A stretch of DNA of 64,000 bases from Pseudoscleropodium purum (Eukaryota; Streptophyta; Bryopsida; Hypnales; Brachytheciaceae). This document shows, piece by piece, positions 39,901 through 51,400 of this stretch. The position numbers and the translations under genes are program-made. Below the pieces are notes generated by a model. The model saw only the letters and a program-made list of their open reading frames with translations. It did not search any database and was not told the DNA's origin. The stretch is taken from assembly GCA_963969395.1 (NCBI GenBank), contig OZ017796.1:20028501-20092500 (forward strand), in the 5' to 3' direction. Each line of letters opens with the position of its first letter. Position 1 is the stretch's first letter.

Positions 39901-40412
39901 ATTTTAGTGTACTAACACAATTTGCACTTCTTCATGTCACCTCCAATCCCCCAAAACTCTTGTATGCAAATTTCTCAAACATTGTGAGGAAGGGCAACAT
40001 ACTAAAAATAGGATACTTACATTTCTCTTGTTATAATCTCACATTTCCTATACAATTTCACACTCAAAATTGATGTGCATACTAATAAACAAGCTCTTTA
40101 AACATCTATGTAGTTAGATTTTGAAAAGAAAACAATTTTCTTCATTGGGGATAACTATAAGCCCATAACTCTTTTTTCATAGGAAAAATACACTTGAAAA
40201 GGCTTAGGCACTTAGGGGTTAAGCCTGTCATCCTGAGGAAATACACGATGCCATGAACTTCTACGCCGAGTAAATACAAGAACGCAGGAAAGTATCCCCT
40301 GCCATACCTCTAGAACTCCAACAATCTTCCAAAAGTAGGAAGATAGAAAACTTTTGGAAGATTGATGTTACTGGCTACAAACGTTCTTCTTGCCAGGACG
40401 CAGAGCATGGTC
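36947..40412. other. Spacer with a GC-richer island at 37.6-38.9 kb
   Basis: The flanks are AT-rich and empty. The island holds a minus-strand frame at 38505-38377, starting MKDKLPPAQW and ending before a donor-like TCG|GTAATT; joining it to an acceptor near 38180 would give a protein of about 53 residues. A plus-strand frame of 117 codons (37658-38011) and a minus-strand frame ending TSDD (about 38533) are also open. None is recognised. The island may be a decayed or lineage-specific gene. Confidence 0.3.
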
Positions 40413-43400
40413 TTACTGAGAATTTGACAAGGAGACTCCAGCTGTAGCGAGATCGGCAGCAGCATGCTCCTGCAGGAAGGAGAGAGCCAAACTGGCGTGC
40501 AAGGCAACCCCAATGGGCAAAACATCCTCGTTGGCATAAAAATGGGGAGAGTGGAGGACATTGTGAGCAGACTGTGTGGCATTAGCAGCGCCGAGACAGA
40601 GGAAGGCTCCAGGAATCCTCTGCAGGTACATGGCAAAATCCTCCGCATACATCACCCGAGGGGAAAGCTTCACATTCTCCTGTCCCAGCATGTCAGCGGC
40701 CACCCTCTGCATGTAATGGTATGCACCTTCGTCGCACACGACAGGCGGATATGACGGTCGAGTTCTGGCAAAAAACACCTCCGCTGTGCATCCCAGCGCT
40801 GCTGCTTGTTGCACCACTATCTGCAGAACACACACACCAAATACTCCCAACGATTAGCCCACTTTGTGCTTGGTACTCAATTGGGAAGACCACATTCTCA
40901 GAGCGTGATGTTTTTTCAAAGTGGTATTTGAGATGCTACAAATATCTGACAAAAAAGAGAATTCATTCAAGGCAGATGATAAGTCTTAACTCCACTTTTC
41001 ACCTTCTGTTTTGCTTTGACCACCTTTTGAACGAGTGTGATTGGTAATTTAACAAGTAACTACGCTAGAAGAGGCTCTGTCCCTAGAGAACAGGCTCGCA
41101 TTTTTGAGAAAGGTCCTACTCAAGCATCCTCACATTCATTATGAACTAGTTTTACATCGCCAATGCGAAGCCTCCTCCCCTTTGGTCCAGAGTCGATAAA
41201 TAACCTTACTTCATTACACAACTCCGTGCAGTTACTGTGGACCACAATAAGTTAAAGATTGTGGTCTGTATGAGTTCAAAATCTTCATACTATGAAGATA
41301 TCTTCAAATTTTGAAGACATTTCAACACACTCTGTGATTGAACACCAGTGATTCCTCCGCCAAAGAAATTGTGCGGGAAAATTGTAGACTAATTGAACCC
41401 CTAACAGTCAAATTTTCAACCAAAGAAAGTGTTGGCGGTTCACAATAAGACATTCAGAGGTCGAAAGATGGCATTCGATCCACCTTTACTTTGTTTTTGT
41501 TTTGTGCTTTCACTTGCACCTCCTAGAAATAAATGTACTTGATAATTTGATGAAGTATTCCAGATTAAGTGTGCCTCTTTAAGCTCAAATATTTAATCAA
41601 ATCTAGGATTGGAGTTGCACAACATGAGATACATGGGAGGTAAATGTGAGAGTCAAACTCCTAACTCTAAAAAAATCGGAATTTCACCTCCACTATCGTC
41701 TTCCAACCATTGTAAAAATTAGCAGTTTCTTAAACATCAAATATCTAAAGTAGAAATGCAACAGTAGGTGCACCTCTTCCAGTCGACGTCGGAGTTTTGC
41801 AACAGTGTCGAGGTTGAATGCACGCATTGTTCCCTTCATTTTCACAACGCTCGGTATCACATTGAGTCCAGCCCCACCATCAATGGCTGTCACACTAATC
41901 ACCTGCTATCACAAAGTGAAGAGAAGGAAAATTTGAATATAAGCGTTAAAAGGAGACTGAAACACGCTACCTGTACACGCTACCAATGTACACACAAAGG
42001 GAAGAACTCTACTACAAAACCATTTCGTGCCCCATGACTTCACTTCAAAGCACAGACAAAAGAACCCACCACGACCAAGGCATGCGAACTAGAATCCCAA
42101 CAAGTAACGTGTAGTGTTTCAAAATGTCAATAAGAATACGGATATCCTATGACTCACAGAAATTCCAAACAGTGGCAAAAACAATCAAGAAAATATTGTG
42201 AACACACGCAGCAATTCAATCAGGGTCATCACTTTGTTGGACAATTTTAGATTCATTTGACGACTGCATTTTTTATTGACACACCCACTTTTGACAGAAT
42301 TGAAGGATATCGCGAATGAAGGTTCAAAATTCAATGACTGAGGAGGACAAAGCGAATTGTAGGACTCGAAGAAACGATGTCAGTACCGCAGTGTCCAGAG
42401 GGTCACATTCCCGCGAAACCAATTGCTGGAGGCTCAGCACGAGCGACGCCGCGGTGAGAATTGGGTCCGCTGTGCGACTGGGAAATGCAGCATGGCCACC
42501 GTCTGCTCGAATTTCCACCTCGAAACTAGAGCTGCTGGCCATGAAGGGGCCAGGCTTGGAATAGACCACACCGACTGGATAAGACGGGTCAACATGGAAG
42601 CCGAAGATTGCGGATGCGTCTCCCAAGGCTCCCTCGTCTATCATCACTTCGGCTCCTGCACCACCCTCCTCGGCTGGCTGGAACAGAAGCCTCACGGTGC
42701 CCTGCCATGGCATTCAAGATCTGCTTCAGCAACCAGGGCAACCTGGTAGTGCTGTGCAAACCCTAAACCTTAAACTAAAACCCTAAAGAAAAGAAAGAAA
42801 GAAATCGAAATCGAAGTACACTTAACCACCTTCTCTGAAATGACAATTTGGAATATCCTGCAGATTTGCCACACTACAATACGAAGTTCTGTAGCATACG
42901 AAGTGCTTGTCACACATTCAACCTCTATCACACTTTGGGATCCAAAGCAATCAGACTAAAGATGCCGCGGTGTAGAGTGTAATATCTAAGAGATGGCGAT
43001 GTTGAAATGCCGCTTCTGTCAGTGCCCACTTAGTAGCTGTGTGCAAGCCCTAACAATTTCTAAAGGCAATGAGTTGCAAGTAGTATGTGACCTCTAAGAG
43101 ATGGCGGTGGCGATGAAGGAGCTTCGCCGCTCCCAGAAGCATGGTGACATGCAAATCATGGCCACAAGCATGCATCTTCCCCGGTCGCTTGCTCTTATGT
43201 TCCCATGATCCTGCTTCCTGCTTACACTTCACAATTAGGCAATCTCATACCGTACCTTGATTGCGTTTACTGTCGTCTCTCGCTATTTAAGCAGAGATTC
43301 CGCTTCACAAAACGTTTCGCGTAATTAGAATTGGCCTCTACGCAATCGATTGACCAGCTCGCCCGAAAACCCTAAACTGGGAAGCCCCTGACCGAACCTG

Positions 43401-43748
43401 GATTGGGAGGGCGTCCATGTCCGCTCGAAGAGCCACCACAGGAGCATCCGAATTACCGAGAATTGCAACGACGCCATGCTTTGCAACGGGATACTCGTAC
43501 GCGATCCCTATCCGGTCAAGTTCCTGCCGAATGCGCGCACTGGTTTGCTCCTCCTCCCACTTCAACTCCGGATACTCGTGCAGGGTTCGTCTCACATGCC
43601 GCAACCACTCCACCATAGCCGGATCTCTCGCTTCTTCCAGCAACTGTCGAGAAGAGAATGATTCCCCTCTCGCGGAATTGACATCACTAGCGAAGAGGAA
43701 GAAGGCGATCAGGCACATCACCCACATCGTCGCCATGAGTTCGGCCAT
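40413..43748 (-). CDS. IAA-amino-acid hydrolase, ILR1/ILL-like (M20D), 442 aa
   Basis: Metal-dependent amidohydrolase that frees auxin from amino-acid conjugates. Five exons: 43748-43398, 43217-43092, 42701-42387, 41902-41774, 40820-40413. A hydrophobic N-terminus ([13 protein letters not shown]) predicts entry to the secretory pathway. The conserved core starts [14 protein letters not shown], then [51 protein letters not shown] and [15 protein letters not shown]. Predicted metal ligands are Cys135, His137, Glu171, His195 and His397, all present, so the enzyme should be active. The C-terminus is SLSNSQ, with no HDEL/KDEL-like signal, unlike many angiosperm members, so ER retention is doubtful. 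The closest substrate (IAA-Ala, IAA-Leu or another acyl amino acid) cannot be read from sequence. Confidence 0.92.
42757..42788 (+). repeat. Telomere-like CCCTAAA cluster in an intron
   Basis: The plus strand reads AAACCCTAAACC, then TTAAACT, then AAAACCCTAAAG: two intact AAACCCTAAA units around a degenerate one. It lies in intron 2 of the amidohydrolase gene. Telo-box motifs of this form are known in plant promoters and introns; a chance origin is possible. Confidence 0.6.
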
Positions 43749-44374
43749 CGCCGAAACAATTCAAAGCCGTTCGCAAAACAAATTTGTCGCAATACTCTTC
43801 GTTCGGACAACCCACTTAAAAGATCAACTGAAATGGTTGCATGCAAAAATCTCCTATTTCTCACTAGCTTCCAAATGCTCACTTGATTCCCGAATCTCTC
43901 GAATCTCCCTACTGAGCACGGCACAGTTCTTGTTGCCCACCTACTGCAGAATGAGTTCTTGCAAGAGTACGTTTTCGGACATCTGAAAGGATCAGATCAT
44001 TTTTTGTATTTCTAGCATGGTCGAGGCATTGGGACAACCGAGTCTTGAACACATGATAGTGCCGTTCACTGTAGTTCGCAATAATCGGGAAAAAAGTAAT
44101 ACTTGAGAAGTGGATGATTTGGTGGGGAACATGGGCGATCATTTCAATCACATTGGAAAATAAATGCACAAAGGAGTCGGAAATGAGAACTTTCATAACC
44201 CAAACAATTTCTTCATGATTTACAACCAAAAGGGGCGTCAAAATATCAACAAAGAACGCTGCTACAACTGTACACGATTCATGAACCTAGAATCCGGATG
44301 CACTTCAAATTCGATCGGTATGTTACAGAAGCGAGCATGGAACTGATGATGCAAAACTGGAATGTGAGATTCGT

Positions 44375-46323
44375 TCAAGAGCTACTCTGCGGCGACGTCA
44401 TGGTAACCGCTTTGAGCTGCGCAATAGTGGCATTCAGCTCACTGACTTTCAACTGCAGCGACTTGACGTACTCGACTGTTTCGTCCAGCATGTCGGAAGT
44501 ATTGGTCGTCTTCTCCATGTTGGGCACAAGGTCCTGGAGCTTCTTCATGCGCTCGCTGATGCGCGTCCGCCGCACTCGCTCCGCGATGCTGCGTGGATGG
44601 GTGGCGCAGCCGCGCTTCGCACGAGCTCGCATTTGCACGTAATGGTCGTCGTTGGCGGTGGCGGTGGCCACCGCTGCTGCTGTAGCTGCAGTTGTGGGCA
44701 AGCTTGCGTGTCTTATGAGCCCGTTCTGATTGTTGAGCCGGAACGACTTCTGATTCTCGGGAGTGCCGCTGGAAGTCTCGCTCTCTCCTGCAAAACCCCG
44801 CGCTCTCTTCCCGCCCGGCGCACCTGACGCGCAAACATCACATCTCTTCCGTTAGCATCTTGAGGCTTATAGAATTTTCAAAAAATCTTGAATTAGGTGT
44901 TTTTGCACAACTTTGAGTAGGTCATGTGAAGATTCAATTTTTGACCTTTTTTCTTTATTTTGGACCAACACATTCAATGCCCCTCACAAAATTTGGCAAA
45001 AATCTGTATTCTATTATTTTCACACCATCATCAATCCACTTAGTTATTCTTAAACCATGAATCCTTGGGAAGAGGTTTCTGATGTGCAAGCTTTCGGAGA
45101 ACAGGCTATGGAGTAGTACCTGGACTTGTTGGCCAAGTGGAGAAAAGATCGTCATACATAGATGCTTTCAGCCCATTGACGAGAGTATTGTCGTCCGACG
45201 TCCCGGAGATGCTCTCTTCCGAGTGCTCCTCCATCGGATCTTGCTTCGGAACAATCGTGAGCGGCGGCGGAACTGGAAGACTCTTCTGTCGCAGCAACCC
45301 GGTGCTTTTCCCAGGCGGAAACAGATTCGCAAACATCTCTGTTACATTCACAACAGATGGTACAACCCCATGAGCTCAAGCACAAACAATGCATATCCGT
45401 CAGCAATCAGAGATATAGGAACCAACCCAACCTCTTCAATCACAGCACCAGAGGTCCCAAATTCAGCATGATGACAGTTTGAATGTGTGCTACAGTTCAT
45501 GATAGTGTGGCAAGTGCGCATATTAGAGAAGATCACGAAATTGAGGCTTGGAATGTACCAGAATTGTCAGGTTTAGCTTGCGCGGACATGGCAGCGCGGC
45601 GACTGAAATCACTGTCCGGCGAGAGGAACTGCTCGAATTCAGTCATGCTGTTGCCGCTCCCCGAGCGTTCGACGTCGAGCTCGGTGATGGGCGTGAGTCC
45701 GCCTTCGGAGAACAGGTGGCCGCCCATGGAGGTCGGGGGATTGGCTCCCATGGGAGGGATTTGGGTGAACGGGTCCTCCGCGAGGGCTTGCAGGAACGAG
45801 CCCGGTGCCGAGTGGTAGCGATGCAGGCCACCAGTGCTCGTCGGAGGAGGCGGAGTGGGCGCGAACGTGGGCATGAAAGTATCGAAGGCTGCACTGAAGG
45901 AGGCGTTGGAGAGATGAGGGGAGTGGCTGGACAGCGCTGCTTGCGACATGCTGGAGGCTCGCGCGAGGCCGCTCATGCCTTGATGGTGGGAACTGTGGCT
46001 GGCGAAAGAGGCGAATATGTCTTGGCTCGTCAAGGGCGCCATGACGCCAGCGAGCGAGACGCTGCCATGGCTGCTCTCGAACATGGCGGAAATGTCGTCT
46101 TCCACGCTGCCCATCCCTACAGATATTACCACGGAATCTCTCCATGAAAATGGCTTCAAAACGCGCTCAGATCGAGGGTTCTGTGCGTGAGTTCCATTCA
46201 CAGCAGAAAAGTAAAAGCTTCGAAGCCAAACGTACCTAAATTTTCTTGTTTGGCCTGAGCTGACACGGCAGCTCGACGAGTGAAATCGCTGTCCGGCGCA
46301 AGAAAGTGCTCAAAGTCGGTCAT
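44375..46323 (-). CDS. bHLH transcription factor, FBH/AKS-like (group IX), 437 aa
   Basis: DNA-binding regulator; in Arabidopsis this group includes FBH (flowering) and AKS (guard-cell potassium channel) proteins. Four exons: 46323-46236, 46116-45559, 45338-45120, 44823-44375. The bHLH is at about 356-415, with the group signature [35 protein letters not shown] and [16 protein letters not shown]. Glu370 and Arg374 fit E-box contact, so DNA binding is expected. Upstream are the motifs [13 protein letters not shown], a Ser/His/Ala-rich stretch, [12 protein letters not shown] and [12 protein letters not shown]. Residues 1-29 ([14 protein letters not shown]...) recur at 187-215 ([14 protein letters not shown]...), 21 of 29 identical, each ending at a phase-1 donor. 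A second possible start is therefore Met187 or the MGS at about 31. Orthology to a particular FBH or AKS protein is not claimed. Confidence 0.9.
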
Positions 46324-46793
46324 GATTGAAACAATTGGGTTGATTAATCGCTAATTGGCATCGAAATAGTCCTGCACCAGGCTGCGCGAATCACAACGAT
46401 GGCTGTCAACATTACGAACGAGCGGAATTCCAATCAAGGTTTCACTCCGAAGTACGTCAGAATGTGTTAACCTGTGAGCCAATGTGAGACGTGGCTGACA
46501 TCTGAAACAGATCCTTCCACCACCCTAATTCGTACCAAACTAATGCTAAGTGACTTCGGCGGAGAATTACCTGCTGCTTAAATCGGACTCCTGCCAAAAA
46601 CGTGAACAATCATGAAGCTTTCCTGATGCTGCTGCAACTCTTCCTCTTCCGAATTGTATCGTCTTCCAAGACGCATTTCGCTTCGTCACCCTACTGCATA
46701 TCCACGAATGCAAAATCGGCAGTGAGAAAGCTAGACAAGTCTAATCGAGTAGACTGTAGAAGAAAGAAAGATCCTCAACTCGAAGGCATCGTA

Positions 46794-46848
46794 CTCGGAG
46801 CGAGCACTTCCTAGTGGGAAATCGGAAATGAGAAGTGCTCGCTCCGAG
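46794..46848 (-). repeat. 17-bp perfect hairpin in the bHLH leader region
   Basis: CTCGGAGCGAGCACTTC (46794-46810) and its exact inverse GAAGTGCTCGCTCCGAG (46832-46848) are separated by 21 bases; two more pairs form beyond one mismatch. It is about 470 bp upstream of the bHLH start. If transcribed, the leader RNA would form a strong stem-loop. The stem is too short and the loop too plain for a clear miRNA call. Confidence 0.7.
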
Positions 46849-47807
46849 AACGACAAACCCCAACTGCAGGGAACTAACGAAGGCTTGAGCTCAAAGAACA
46901 CTACAAGTGATATTCACTGCGACAATTTGACACCCGAATCTTCAAGATAACCGAATGCAAAATGCAAGAATCCTGAGCAAACCCTGTCTTCCAGATCGGG
47001 CTAAGGCGAAATGATCTTGTCGACAGTCAGTCTGTAAGCAGGCAACCAGTCGCCGAAATTCAGCCAAAATATCCCGAACTCTCTATTCAAGCACTAAAAG
47101 TTTCTGAAACCACCAAATGCACGTAAGCCTAACGCGATGTGCAAATTCCGTGCAAATCGATTGCAACCACTTCCCATTTCGAACTTGCAAACCACGAGAT
47201 TTGCGATTCCAAGCCAAGACTAAACCCTACCCCATTCTAGCTGCGACTTCCACTACCGATACACAGACAAATTGCCACTTCTAAAGGCGCTCCAAATCAA
47301 CCCACCGCAACCCAACGACCCCTACCTTCCAAACCTCAAAATTAGTAATCTGCTTCACGGTCCCCGTTCCGCTATTTGCGTGCTGCAGAACTGGAACGCA
47401 ACGGGAGCTTCATCCAAGCGGAAGTTTGCGGCCACCACGGGTTCCTCCACAGACTTTCCAAAGCAAAATACTCAAGCAATCAAAGACTATTCCATGGTGA
47501 CCAACTTACGTTGCTATTCTCGTGAGCTGGACGGAGACGAGAACCCAAGTTCACCGCATCTCGCTCTCTCCTACGCTACGATCAGTTCGGATGGTCCCCC
47601 AGTCTGGTGTCGATATTCGCCGTGTACCGAAAAGCGCTAGTACAATGACACTACTACCGTCCTCGGAGCTTGAATGCTCTCAATGCGTTGGCAGGAACCA
47701 CCGGAAGAGCGGTCTGCAGCGAGACAGGGACGAGAAAGCAAGCGACCAACCTCGGCGCTTGATCTTTCGTGCACAGGAACTGCCGCAGACGAGACCTGGT
47801 GATGCCG

Positions 47808-47855
47808 CAGGCAGGCAGGTAGGCAAGTAGGTAGGCAAAGCAGGCAGGCAGGCTG
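47808..47855. repeat. CAGG/TAGG-type microsatellite
   Basis: A run of GGCAGGCAGGTAGGCAAG and similar 4-bp variants. It lies upstream of the bHLH gene. Confidence 0.8.
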
Positions 47856-48450
47856 GGACTGGAACTGACGACGGTCGCGACTGGATTTGGTAATTTCTAA
47901 CTTTACTTTCACCGCTCAGTCGATGGGCACAGTGCCACAGTCAGTCCTTTCCGGGAACATCACGGCTGACTTGTTTCTTCCATTTCGGGGGCGGGGCGAC
48001 TGGCTGGCCGTCCGTCGCTGGAGTCCGCGAAATCTGCGCGACGCAATTGCCGCCGAGAGAGTCGGGCGCAAGCGCGCGGCCTTCGGTGACGTCAAGGTGA
48101 CTGGAGCGGAGTCCGCGGCCGTGGGCGACCACAGAAGGACACGGAAGGAAGGGAAACGTACGTGTCCAGATGTCCGCTGCTTCACGGTTCAGGAATTTGT
48201 GGCACGGCCGGAAAGATCAGTCGCGTTGGGGAGGGCCGGGCCCCAAGCAAAAGTCTCACTGCGCTGTGCGCACAGTGCACGTTATCAACATTCGCAACAA
48301 ATTCTGGACACACGGGACTACTCAATACGCACTGCTCAAAGACAGCAGGATGCCACCCATCGCAGAGCTACAGGGATCCATCGCAATGTGATCCTTGCAT
48401 CAAGGTCGGAGGTCCGGAAAGAGCTAACAATTTTGGGGGGAGTTTAGACT

Positions 48451-51400
48451 TCTTGAAATATTTTTCAGTCAATTTTCCTCGAAAGAAAAATGGAATTGAC
48501 ATCCAACCCAAGTGGTTTCATGTTTTTTGGAGCTTCCTAGAATTAGTTATGAATTTTTGAAGTTCAAGCATGGCAGTCACTAAAAAGGTGTCCACCTCCT
48601 AAAATGTACACTACACTATCTGTACATTTCTGATGCAATGGGAGAGAAAATATATTTTAACATTAGAGGACGCTTTTAGAGCTTGAGTACTTTGTGACCT
48701 CCTACCTTACCCTAAAGTGCTCAGACTAAAGATAGTAAGTCCACTTTCAAAAATTCTCAATAAGTAATGTTTACTCCTCTAACGTATCTAGGTCATTTAT
48801 TCATATTGATCATCTTTTTTATATTTGAATTTTTGAATTTTTGATGTAGATCATTCTTTCTTCTATATTCCATTAATATATTACCATACTTGGTAATCAA
48901 GGTTGGCAAATAGTAATGGCAAAAACATATGCCGTAACCGTTGGAATATTATTTATTTGAAATCCTAAATGCATGAGGCACCAAATTTTTGTGTCAACAA
49001 TACTTTTAAGTTAAATAAAATGTAATCAAGTTATCATTTTTAGTAGTTACTATTTTTGAAAATTCTTTTTGAAGTCTAATTTTATCATCAAAATCCAGTT
49101 TTGAACTTCATGATTATATTTTCTCTATTCAAGATTTTGTAGAAGGGTATCCATTGCAAATCTTGATTTTCTAGTGTTGAGGGCTCTAGGAAATGATCCC
49201 TTAACTTCATATTTTTTGGTAATCAAGTTTTTAGATTTGACATGTAAAAAGAGGATTGAAAGACATTAGATGTTTTGGGGGGGTCTAGAGGGCCATCAAG
49301 GCGTATTCCCGGCATTCTTTCCTCAACAATTCAAGAATAGCCATTGTCAAAAAACATTTATTTAAAAAATTATTTAATTAATTTTAGAATGTAAAAAAAA
49401 GTTGGAAAAAAGTTTAATTTTAAAAAAAATGACATCACAGGCGTTGTGCGGCATCACACAACTATTGTAGGGTAGTGCACAAAGTCTAGGAACCCAATTG
49501 AATGCAAGGGAACTCATAGACCTCCCGAGGGCTAAAATCTCATCTAATGAATTAAACATGCATAGAGAGGTTGTCCAACCTTTCTATGGACTTTCAATAT
49601 TTCAATATTGGATTTTTTCAATTCAAGATGTTAAGAAATATACGACAATGTTGACTACCCTCTTTGAATTGAGAGGTCATATCTTCTATATAATATTTTT
49701 GGTAGCTAGCTTTTCTTAAGTTTATCCATTGAGGTGAACCACTTATACATGGATCATCTAGAATGCTTTTCATAAATACCATAATTTTCCCTTAGCTTCT
49801 TTTACATCATCTTCAAGTAATTGCAAGCATTGCTAATGTTCCTATATTGCTTAATTTTTGCATGCATGGGACCCAAAGAAAAGGAACAAAGTGATTTGTA
49901 TACTAACCTCTCACCATTATTTTTTTTTGTTGGCTCCAATTCTTCTACTTTGTGTGTGAGCATCATTGCTTCTACTTGACCTCAAGGTCTGTCCATTGGA
50001 CACTTCACCACATCCACTTGCAATGCTTTCTCTTAATCCTACTTTGTCCTTAATGTTGTAAAATCATGTTCTATATGGTCTTGCAACTCTTCCTTAGAAA
50101 TAGGAATGAACATACTACTCAAAATTCTAGACTTTACCATATCTTCTTCTAGCTCTCTCTCCAAAGTAAGAAGCTCACACAAACAACCCTCAATAAAAAG
50201 CACAATTAGAACCAAAAAATGTACAAAAGCAATCCAAATACAAGGCATGGAGATCATTCAAAGTAAAGGAATGCAAATAAAATAAGGCAAAGATGGAGTT
50301 AGTGGCCAATCCTAAACAAGATTAAGAGTACTAGTTAATAAAATTGAAGACAAATATTTTATTATTAAACAATATAAATATAAGATTTCATTATTGTGTA
50401 GCAAATCAAACAGTTATTGTAGATTTTTTTTTTAAATTTTAAATAGAAGGATAATTTTTTTAACTAAAATTTAAATGTGTATTTTTTTAATTATTATTAT
50501 TCCTACCAAACCAGATTAATTAATTACAAAGATGTTTTCAGAAAACATTAGCATTACAAAGGTTCTAGGCCACATATGTTCACATCTATTTACAATTTTT
50601 TTTGCCCAAAATACTTAACAACTTGATTATGAAGACATTTATGTAGTTGATTTATGAATTATCAATTTTTGATAGGAGTATGGGACTTTTGAAGTGTAAT
50701 ATGTAGACTTGTTCTATTTGAACAAAACATTACATATGAACTTTTTTGAGAATATGGGTATATTTAAATGTTTTCTAGTGACTTTATCATGAGCACTTTA
50801 AAGGTTTTGTTTGAGTGTAATGCTTTCTATTTTATAAAAAAAAATTCTTATAATAGAATTAGGGATTTTTTAGTAGACAAAATGAAGGTCAAATTTTGAG
50901 GACATTTTATTGAACAGTAATTATAATTATTATTGCTTCTTTTTCTATTGTGTTTTATTTTTAAAATTAAGGTAAGTTGTCTGTCACTTTGAAATTTTTT
51001 CTATTTATTTTCAATGAAGTAGTCATTAAAGGAAATAGCCTTTGTATTTTGTGACTAATAGTGAAGCCACAAGTGTTGCTTTTGAATCATTCATCTATGC
51101 AACTACCTAGGTACCAATTGTATTTGGAATTGAATCTTTTGAATATTTTTTAGTAGATAACGATCTATACAATCCAATAAAATTCACTAACATTTCTCTA
51201 TAATACATTTTGAGCTATCCAATTTGACATTGAAATCAAAATAAGTCTTACAACTTTTGCAGTATTTATCAAGATGAAGTCAATTCAATTTTCACATGTA
51301 GATTAGGATGATTAGAATCCACCCTAAAAATTTCATACAAAACTTTTAGATTACGAAGATAATAGAGCCTATTCAAGTTCTCAAAAAATTCAATGTAGAT

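Larger units (their letters stand above)
46324..48450. other. Upstream region of the bHLH gene
   Basis: GC-richer DNA that most likely holds the 5' leader, possible leader introns and promoter of the bHLH gene. Open frames on the plus strand (for example 47887-48447) and minus strand overlap one another and have no domain signature. A long hairpin and a CAGG/TAGG microsatellite are listed separately. Confidence 0.45.

Noticed and set aside
45548..46147. 199-codon plus-strand ORF
   Set aside because: It is the antisense shadow of the bHLH exon 2, whose protein has clear family features.
47887..48447. 186-codon plus-strand ORF
   Set aside because: Low stop density in GC-rich DNA; Arg-rich, no recognisable domain, and other frames are also open.
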